DNA of 64,000 nt from Ascidiaceihabitans sp029251465 (lineage in GTDB: Bacteria > Pseudomonadota > Alphaproteobacteria > Rhodobacterales > Rhodobacteraceae), in NCBI RefSeq assembly GCF_042932805.1, contig NZ_CP170633.1, positions 620,001 to 684,000 of the forward strand. Reading direction: 5' to 3'. This document shows, in pieces, positions 45,495 to 52,230 of this stretch. Every line of letters begins with the position of its first letter. Position 1 is the first letter of the stretch. The notes below the pieces were generated by a model. It had not been told where the DNA came from, made no database searches, and worked only from the letters and a program-made list of their open reading frames with translations. A program made the translations under genes and the position numbers.

Positions 45495-46265
45495 ATGCCC
45501 ACTTTCTATGGAAAAGAGATTGCGTCGCGTTTGATGCTGGGGACGGCGCAATACCCCTCACCTGCCGTTTTGGCCGATGCTTTTCGAAGGTCGGCTGCCG
45601 GGATTGCAACGGTCTCCGTCCGGCGCGAGGCCGGTGGCGAACAGGCGGGGCAGGATTTTTGGGCGTTGATCCAAAAGCTTGGTGTCGCGGTACTGCCCAA
45701 TACCGCCGGCTGCTACTCTGTCCGCGAGGCCATCACCACAGCACAGATGGCCCGTGAATTGTTTGATACGAACTGGATCAAGCTGGAGGTCATCGGCCAT
45801 GCGGACACGCTGCAACCCGACCCTTTCGGTCTTGTTGAGGCGGCGGGGCAGCTGACCGATGATGGCTTCGAAGTCTTTCCCTATTGCACCGAGGATCTGG
45901 TGCTGTGTGAACGTCTTGTCGAGGTGGGCTGCAAGGTATTGATGCCCTGGGGCGCACCGATTGGCACGGGGCTCGGGTTGAACAATATCTACGGGCTGCG
46001 CAGCCTGCGCGCACATTTTCCCGAAACTTCGTTGGTCGTTGATGCGGGCCTTGGTCTGCCGTCGCAGGCCGCCCATGCGATTGAACTGGGATATGACGCG
46101 GTCTTGCTGAACACCGCCGTCGCGAAGGCCGGTGATCCGGCGGCGATGGCCGAGGGGTTCGCGCGCGCGGTTGAGGCCGGAGCGCTGGCCGCCCATGCCG
46201 ACCCGATGGAGCCGCGCGATATGGCGGCACCGTCGACCCCCGTTCTGGGGAAGGCGTTTCTATGA
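45495..46265 (+). CDS. thiG: Thiazole synthase ThiG
   Basis: 256 residues. TIM barrel with the Schiff-base Lys in NWIKLEVIG, LGTAQYPSP, LPNTAGCYSVREAIT and the phosphate-site VDAGLGLPSQAAHAIELG near 185. Assembles HET-P from DXP, ThiS-COSH and dehydroglycine. ATG 45495 follows thiS directly. Confidence 0.94.
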   Translation: MPTFYGKEIASRLMLGTAQYPSPAVLADAFRRSAAGIATVSVRREAGGEQAGQDFWALIQKLGVAVLPNTAGCYSVREAITTAQMARELFDTNWIKLEVIGHADTLQPDPFGLVEAAGQLTDDGFEVFPYCTEDLVLCERLVEVGCKVLMPWGAPIGTGLGLNNIYGLRSLRAHFPETSLVVDAGLGLPSQAAHAIELGYDAVLLNTAVAKAGDPAAMAEGFARAVEAGALAAHADPMEPRDMAAPSTPVLGKAFL

Positions 46266-46858
46266 CCCTCGCGCGCTTCTACCCCATCTTTGATGATGTT
46301 GCCTTGCTGCGACGCTTGCTGCCTCTGGGGATCAAGCTTGTGCAGCTCAGGATCAAGGATGAACCCGATGACATTGTCGGGGTACAACTGGCCGAGGCCC
46401 GCGATCTCTGCCGCGCGCAGGGTGCCGTGCTGGTTGTCAACGATTACTGGCAGCTGGCCATCGAATTGGGCTGCGACTGGGTGCATCTGGGGCAAGAGGA
46501 TCTGGATGTTGCCGACATAGCTGCAATCCGCAAAGCTGGGTTGAAGCTGGGTGTCTCGACCCATGATGACGCAGAACTTGACCGCGCCCTGGCCCTTGCC
46601 CCCGATTATGTGGCGCTTGGCCCTGTCTATCCCACCATCCTCAAGAAAATGAAATGGCATCAGCAGGGCGTCGAGAAATTGACGATCTGGAAAGAGCGCA
46701 TCGGCGACGTTCCTCTAGTTGCGATCGGCGGGATGAGTGTTGAACGTGCGCCCGGTGCTTTTGCCGCCGGGGCCGACATCGTGTCTGTGGTGACGGACAT
46801 CACTTTGAATGACGACTCCGAAGCGCGCGTCCGCGCGTGGCTGGAGGCTTGCGCATGA
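46262..46858 (+). CDS. thiE: Thiamine-phosphate synthase ThiE
   Basis: 198 residues. Joins HMP-PP and HET-P. Motifs: VQLRIKD, VNDYWQLAIELGCDWVHLGQ, GVSTHD and ALGPVYPT, with AIGGMSVERAPGAFAAGAD for phosphate binding. Overlaps thiG (ATGA) and thiF (ATGA). Confidence 0.93.
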   Translation: MTLARFYPIFDDVALLRRLLPLGIKLVQLRIKDEPDDIVGVQLAEARDLCRAQGAVLVVNDYWQLAIELGCDWVHLGQEDLDVADIAAIRKAGLKLGVSTHDDAELDRALALAPDYVALGPVYPTILKKMKWHQQGVEKLTIWKERIGDVPLVAIGGMSVERAPGAFAAGADIVSVVTDITLNDDSEARVRAWLEACA

Positions 46859-47811
46859 GTCGCTATGCCCGCCAAACCGCAGTCCTTGGGGCTAAGGCGC
46901 AGCAGAGGCTGGCCGATGCCCGGGTTCTTGTGATCGGGGCTGGCGGATTGGCAGCCCCGGTCCTGCTATATCTTGTGGGCGCTGGCGTGGGCCATATTCG
47001 GCTGATGGATGCGGATGTGGTGAGCCTCAGCAATCTGCACCGCCAGACGCTGTTTCGCGAAACGGACCTTGGCCAGCACAAGACAGAGGTGGCAGCGCGC
47101 CGCCTTGCCGATCTTAATAGTGACGTGCGGATTGAGGCGGTCTCGACCCGCATGGACCCTTCCAATATTGCGGCATTTTGCGAGGGTGTTGATCTGGTTC
47201 TGGACTGCGCCGACAGCTTTGCGGTCAGCTATATCGCGTCGGATCATTGCCTTGAGACGGGCCAGCCGCTGATCAGTGCCAGCGTCGTCGGCTCAGACGG
47301 ATATGTCGGCGGCTTCTGCGGTGGCAAATCGGGCCTGCGTGCGGTGTTTCCTGACCTGCCCGGCCGGCTTGGGTCGTGTGACAGCGATGGGGTTCTTGGC
47401 CCCAGCGTAGGTGTGATCGGCAGCCTGCAAGCGGACATGGCACTGGCCGTTCTTGTTGGTGATCGTGCACCACTCGGGCAGCTGGTCACCTATGACGCGC
47501 GCAGCCTACGCTTTGGCGGCTTTCGCTTTGATAGCGCCCCCGATCCTGCGCCCAACCCCGCCTTTATCGCGCCCTGTGACATTGCCGCGGAAGACTTTCT
47601 GGTGGACCTGCGCGGAAGCGATGAGGGCGGTCCGCCGCTGCCCGACGCCATCCGATCCACCGTTGCTGCGTTCGGTGCGGGCGGGCCCACACCCACGCAC
47701 CACACGCGCGCCGTTTTGGCCTGTCGGAGCGGGCTGCGCGCCTGGCAGGCGGCCGAGCGGCTTTCGCAACACTGGCAAGGGGACATCAAGCTCCTTGCAT
47801 TGGAAGACTAA
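46855..47811 (+). CDS. thiF: ThiF/MoeB-type adenylyltransferase with rhodanese-like tail
   Basis: 318 residues. ATP loop VIGAGGLAAPVLLYL, DADVVSLSNLHRQTLF, DCADSFAVSYI. The C-terminal about 90 residues are a short rhodanese-like region ending ACRSGLRAWQAAERLS, whose Cys suits sulfur relay to ThiS. No CxxC zinc pairs are apparent, unlike E. coli ThiF. Confidence 0.9.
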   Translation: MSRYARQTAVLGAKAQQRLADARVLVIGAGGLAAPVLLYLVGAGVGHIRLMDADVVSLSNLHRQTLFRETDLGQHKTEVAARRLADLNSDVRIEAVSTRMDPSNIAAFCEGVDLVLDCADSFAVSYIASDHCLETGQPLISASVVGSDGYVGGFCGGKSGLRAVFPDLPGRLGSCDSDGVLGPSVGVIGSLQADMALAVLVGDRAPLGQLVTYDARSLRFGGFRFDSAPDPAPNPAFIAPCDIAAEDFLVDLRGSDEGGPPLPDAIRSTVAAFGAGGPTPTHHTRAVLACRSGLRAWQAAERLSQHWQGDIKLLALED

Positions 47812-47821
47812 GGAGACCCAC

Positions 47822-48760
47822 ATGAGAGTTCTTTTGACAACCGCCGCAACATTGCTGATTGCGGCCCCAGCCTATGCACAGGACAAGTTGACCGTGCTGT
47901 TGGATTGGTTCATCAACCCCGATCACGGCCCGATCATTGTCGCCGAAGAGCTTGGGCTTTTCGCCGATCAGAACCTTGAGGTCGAGATTATCCCGCCCGC
48001 GGACCCATCCGCCCCGCCAAAACTGGTCGCCGCGGGGCAGGGGGACATCGCCGTCAGCTATCAGCCCAGCCAGCACCTGCAGGTTGCCGAAGGTCTGCCG
48101 CTGCTTCGCGTGGGCACGCTGGTCGCCACGCCGCTGAACTGTCTGCTTGTCCTCAAAGACGGGCCCATTCAAGAGATCAGCCAGCTGGCGGGTGCCAAAA
48201 TCGGCTTTTCGGTCGCGGGTGTGGAAGAGGCCGTGCTGACGGCGATGCTGGGCAAGCACGGTGTCAGCCTTGATGAGGTCGAGATGGTCAATGTCAACTT
48301 CTCGCTCAGCCCCTCGCTGATGTCCGGTCAGGTGGATGCGGTGATTGGCGCTTACCGGAATTTTGAGTTGAACCAGATGGAAATTGAAGGGGTCGAGGGC
48401 AGGTGTTTCTATGTCGAGGAAGAGGGCGTGCCGACCTATGATGAGCTGATCTATGTCGCCAACCCCGAACTGATGGACAAGGATCAGGTTCGCCGCTTCC
48501 TGCGTGCGACGGAGCTGGCGACCCAGTACATCGTCAACAACCCCGAAGCGTCCTGGGAGCTTTTCAAGGGCTATGCGCCGGAACTGGACGATGCTTTGAA
48601 CGCGAAAGCATGGGTCGACACGTTGCCCCGCTTTGCCTTGCGTCCCGAAGCGCTGGACGACGGCCGCTATACCCGCTTTGAACAGTTTCTGGCCGACAGT
48701 GGGTTGGTCGAGGGGACGCGCCCCGTTTCAGCACTTGCCGTCGATCTGGGTGCAGAATGA
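47822..48760 (+). CDS. thiY: HMP-precursor-binding protein, ThiY/NMT1 family
   Basis: 312 residues, Sec signal LLTTAATLLIAAPAYAQ. NMT1/THI5-like: LTVLLDWFINPDHGPIIVA, DIAVSYQPSQ and QVDAVIGAYRNFE. Periplasmic receptor for formylaminopyrimidine or similar thiamine breakdown product. AAGGAG ahead of ATG 47822. Partner of ThiZ and ThiX. Confidence 0.9.
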   Translation: MRVLLTTAATLLIAAPAYAQDKLTVLLDWFINPDHGPIIVAEELGLFADQNLEVEIIPPADPSAPPKLVAAGQGDIAVSYQPSQHLQVAEGLPLLRVGTLVATPLNCLLVLKDGPIQEISQLAGAKIGFSVAGVEEAVLTAMLGKHGVSLDEVEMVNVNFSLSPSLMSGQVDAVIGAYRNFELNQMEIEGVEGRCFYVEEEGVPTYDELIYVANPELMDKDQVRRFLRATELATQYIVNNPEASWELFKGYAPELDDALNAKAWVDTLPRFALRPEALDDGRYTRFEQFLADSGLVEGTRPVSALAVDLGAE

Positions 48761-49425
48761 GCTACGGAGAGGTCTTTGAGGCTTGGCGGGGGGCAACCCC
48801 CGCCTGGTCTGACTACACAGAACATGCGTTTGTGCGTGGCCTTGGGGATGGATCATTGCCACCTGCGTCATTCCTGCACTACCTCAAACAGGACTACGTG
48901 TTCCTGATCCATTTCTCGCGCGCCTGGGGGCTGGCCGTCACCAAGGGGGACACGGTCGCGGAAATGCGATTGGCCGCAGGCACGGTGAACGGCCTGATCA
49001 ACGAAGAAATTGCGCTGCATATCAAAATCTGCGCCGATGCCGGGATTGATGAGGCGACACTTTTTGCCACCGAAGAGCGCGCCGAAAATCTGGCCTATAC
49101 GCGTTATGTGCTGGATGCGGGCTATTCGGGTGATCTGCTTGATCTGCTGGCGGCGCTGGCGCCTTGCGTGATGGGCTATGGCGAAATTGGCCGTGCGCTC
49201 GCCGCGTCAAAGACGTCCGACACCTATGCCGACTGGATCGACACCTATGCCGGTGAAGACTATGAACAGGTCTGCCGCGATGTCGGCACCCTGATCGATA
49301 CGGCGGTGCAAAGCCGACTGGGGGAGGACCCGCACTCCAGCCCGCGCTGGCCCAGACTTCAAAAGCGCTTTGCGACGGCAACGCGGCTGGAGGTCGGTTT
49401 CTGGGACATGGGGCTGACCCTGTGA
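48757..49425 (+). CDS. tenA: TenA family aminohydrolase, Cys type
   Basis: 222 residues. YLKQDYVFLIHFSRAWGLAV and the active-site Cys in LAPCVMGYGEIGRAL (C137), so TenA_C class. Hydrolyses aminopyrimidine to HMP. ATGA overlap on both sides, within the transporter genes. Confidence 0.92.
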   Translation: MSYGEVFEAWRGATPAWSDYTEHAFVRGLGDGSLPPASFLHYLKQDYVFLIHFSRAWGLAVTKGDTVAEMRLAAGTVNGLINEEIALHIKICADAGIDEATLFATEERAENLAYTRYVLDAGYSGDLLDLLAALAPCVMGYGEIGRALAASKTSDTYADWIDTYAGEDYEQVCRDVGTLIDTAVQSRLGEDPHSSPRWPRLQKRFATATRLEVGFWDMGLTL

Positions 49426-50123
49426 CACAGGCTGTGCGGCTCAGCGGGTCGGCAACCATCGAAGGCGTGCCGGTTTTCTCGCACCTTGATCTGACCTTGG
49501 AGCCGGGCAGATGGACCTGCCTGTTGGGGGCCAGCGGGGTTGGCAAATCCACGGTTCTCAAGCTCTTTGCCGGTCTGGCCGATGCGGTCGCGTTTCAGGG
49601 TGACATCACCGATCCGGGCCGCGTCGCCCTGATGGCACAGCAAGACCTGCTTTTGCCCTGGCTCAGCGCATTGGACAACGTCCTGATCGGGCCTCGCCTG
49701 CGCGGTGAGACCCCTGACACAGACCGTGCAATGCAGCTTTTGGAACAGGTTGGTCTTGAGGATCATGCGCAAAAGCGGCCCCATGCGCTGTCTGGCGGGC
49801 AAAGGCAGCGGGTGGCATTGGCCCGGACGCTCCTTGAGGACCTGCCCCTTGTCCTCCTTGATGAGCCATTTTCTGCCCTTGACGCGCTCACCCGGCTGCA
49901 GATGCAGGAACTGACCGCGTCGCTTCTGAAAGGACGCACCGTTCTGCTTGTGACCCATGACCCGTCCGAGGCCGCACGGCTGGGCGAGCACATCAAGATC
50001 ATGACCCCATCACAGCTGATCGACATTCCCAGACCCGGCGGCCCAATTCCCCGCCCCGTCGATGCGCCGGACGTCGTTGCGACGCAAACCAGACTTCTCA
50101 ATGACCTCAGGAGCCCCGTATGA
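49422..50123 (+). CDS. thiZ: ABC transporter ATP-binding protein ThiZ
   Basis: 233 residues. Walker A GASGVGKSTVLK, Q-loop LMAQQDLLLPW, signature LSGGQRQRVALART, Walker B LVLLDEPFSALDALT. GTG start. Drives the ThiX permease for pyrimidine uptake. Confidence 0.92.
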   Translation: MTQAVRLSGSATIEGVPVFSHLDLTLEPGRWTCLLGASGVGKSTVLKLFAGLADAVAFQGDITDPGRVALMAQQDLLLPWLSALDNVLIGPRLRGETPDTDRAMQLLEQVGLEDHAQKRPHALSGGQRQRVALARTLLEDLPLVLLDEPFSALDALTRLQMQELTASLLKGRTVLLVTHDPSEAARLGEHIKIMTPSQLIDIPRPGGPIPRPVDAPDVVATQTRLLNDLRSPV

Positions 50124-50773
50124 GCACCACAGAAACCCTCCGCGCGCTGGCCGCCGACGATTGGCGCGCGGCCACCACCCATGCGTTTACCAATGCCCTT
50201 GCCGATGGAACGCTAGGGCGCGACACGATGGCCGGATACCTGCAACAGGATTATCTTTTCGTCGAAGGGTTCGTGCGACTGCTTGCCTCTGCCGTGGCCC
50301 ATGCGCCCCGTCTGGCGGATGCGGTGCCGGGTGCGCAGTTCCTTGGGCTGATCTGCGGGCCGGAGAACACCTATTTCCTGCGCGCGTTGGAGGCGCTCGG
50401 CGTGCCGCAGGCTGACGCGGCCGCCCCCGAAACTCGCGCGTTCCAAGCGTTGATGGACGACGCCCGCCGCTCGGGCCGATATGAAATTATGCTGTCGGTG
50501 CTTGTCGTGGCCGAGTGGATCTACCTCGATTGGGCCGCGCCATTTGAGGACAAGGCCGATGACCTGCCGTTCTGGCTGGGCGAATGGATCACCCTGCATT
50601 CCGGTGACGGGTTTGAAGGCGTCGTCGCCTATCTGCGTGAGCAGCTTGATGCGGTCTGGCTGGATTTTGATGACACCGCCCGTGCAGATGTCGAGGCGAC
50701 GTTTACCAAGGCCGTCGCCCTCGAACGGGCCTTTTTCGATGCGGCATGGGCCGGGTTCCCGGTCGCGCGATGA
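50120..50773 (+). CDS. TenA family protein, Glu type
   Basis: 217 residues. QQDYLFVEGFVRLLASAV as in TenA, but in place of the catalytic Cys the segment VVAEWIYLDWA has Glu (E132), which marks the TenA_E class. Known TenA_E enzymes act on N-formyl or amino forms of the pyrimidine. Tied by ATGA overlaps to thiZ and thiX, so likely a dedicated second step. Confidence 0.88.
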   Translation: MSTTETLRALAADDWRAATTHAFTNALADGTLGRDTMAGYLQQDYLFVEGFVRLLASAVAHAPRLADAVPGAQFLGLICGPENTYFLRALEALGVPQADAAAPETRAFQALMDDARRSGRYEIMLSVLVVAEWIYLDWAAPFEDKADDLPFWLGEWITLHSGDGFEGVVAYLREQLDAVWLDFDDTARADVEATFTKAVALERAFFDAAWAGFPVAR

Positions 50774-51507
50774 GCGGCTGGCGTGCAGGGCTGGCGGCGA
50801 CCCTTGTCGTTGTTGCGCTTTGGCAGGCAATTGTCTGGATCACCGGCGTGCCCCGCTTCATTCTACCGCCCCCGATGCTGGTTGCGGACACGATCTGGAC
50901 GAGCCGCGCGTTGCTGGCCGAACATGCGTTCATCACAATGACCGAAGTGCTCATCGGGCTTGTCCTTGGTGCGATCTTTGGGTTTGTGACGGCCATTCTG
51001 CTCGTCGCATCCCCGACGGTGCGGGCGTTGGTCAGACCCATCCTCGTCTTCAGTCAATCGGTGCCCGTCTTCGCGCTGGCACCCATTCTGACGCTCTGGC
51101 TGGGGTTTGGGCTATGGTCCAAGATTGTGATGGCCCTCATCATCATCTATTTCCCAGTCACATCCTCATTCTTCGATGCGCTCATGCGCACCAATAGGGA
51201 TTGGTTGGGCATGGCGCGCGCGATGGGGGCCAGCCCCGCGCGTGTGATGCTGCACATCCGCATTCCGGCCGCGCTGCCGGGTTTTGCATCAGGTCTCAGA
51301 CTGGCGGCAGTGTATGCCCCGATCGGGGCGATCATTGGTGAATGGGTTGGCGCGTCTCGCGGACTGGGCTATCTGATGTTGCTGGCCAACGGCCGCGCGA
51401 AGACTGACCTGATGTTTGCTGCCTTGCTTGTACTTGCTGTTCTGACAATCCTGCTGCATGCAGGTGTTAACAAGCTCTGCGAAAAGAAGCTGGACCACCC
51501 GGAATAA
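50770..51507 (+). CDS. thiX: ABC transporter permease ThiX
   Basis: 245 residues, about six membrane segments. EAA-type loop region ARAMGASPARVMLHIRIPAA and PIGAIIGEWVGASRGLGYL. BPD-type permease of the pyrimidine importer with ThiY and ThiZ. Last gene of the operon; ATG 50770 overlaps the TenA_E stop. Confidence 0.92.
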   Translation: MSGWRAGLAATLVVVALWQAIVWITGVPRFILPPPMLVADTIWTSRALLAEHAFITMTEVLIGLVLGAIFGFVTAILLVASPTVRALVRPILVFSQSVPVFALAPILTLWLGFGLWSKIVMALIIIYFPVTSSFFDALMRTNRDWLGMARAMGASPARVMLHIRIPAALPGFASGLRLAAVYAPIGAIIGEWVGASRGLGYLMLLANGRAKTDLMFAALLVLAVLTILLHAGVNKLCEKKLDHPE

Positions 51508-51892
51508 TAATGATGATGGTGCGGTGAGTTTTGAGGCAACTTAAGAGCATACTACGGTGAATTTCGGCACCCACTCCGAGGTTTGTCAGCAATGAGCGTG
51601 TTTCATGGGCGAAGCCATACTGCATCCATCTGCGAATCAAGAAAACCCAAGGTCTGCAAAGTCCCGCATTGTGTGAGTCCAGCAACCAACTGGATTTGCC
51701 ACTGCAGCGAAAGTCAGCAAATACGGGCCGCACCGTAGCGTCGGATGTCGACGGCAATGTCGGCATTTGCCCGTTCAAGCCAGTTGCTGGCACCAGGACG
51801 AGCAACCGCCTCGTCTTGCAGCCTGTCCTTCGCCAGACATCTCTGGCTGATGCGCGAGGCGACCCAGCAACACTGTAAAGCCCTCGCGGCTG
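51508..51892. other. 385-base stretch with degenerate repeat, no gene
   Basis: Contains CTGCAGCGAAAGTCAGCAA (about 51701) followed by GGGCCGCACC, akin to the copy near 40676. No coding signal. Confidence 0.5.
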
Positions 51893-52099
51893 TCAGCGTT
51901 CCTCTCGCGCCAATCGCCAGCCTACTGGGTTTTCAATCCATCGGTTGATGTCGGATTCCCGCCATCCTGCCCCATGCACGCTGATCCTGAGCTGAGCTGG
52001 GAAGGTGCCTTCAGCGATCTTGCGATAGATGGTGGACCGGGACAGGCCAGTTCGGTCGAGGACGGTGTTCAGGCGGATGATGCGGTCTGGCTCGGACAT
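51893..52099 (-). CDS. AlpA-family HTH regulator
   Basis: 68 residues, MerR-like AlpA/excisionase fold: RLNTVLDRTGLSRSTIYRKI, GTFPAQLRIS, GWRESDINRWIEN. AGGAGG 10 bases ahead of ATG 52099. Such proteins control integrase or act as recombination directionality factor; fits the mobile module. Confidence 0.9.
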   Translation of the reverse strand: MSEPDRIIRLNTVLDRTGLSRSTIYRKIAEGTFPAQLRISVHGAGWRESDINRWIENPVGWRLAREER

Positions 52100-52230
52100 G
52101 GGTTTATTGCCTCCTGCTGGTTGTTTCTGAGTAGTCCTGAACCAGTCAGCCCACACCATTTTTGACCGCGCAAGAGCGCCCGGCTCATCGTCGCAGCAGG
52201 GCGTGGAATGGGCGGCAGATCGGACGGGTG

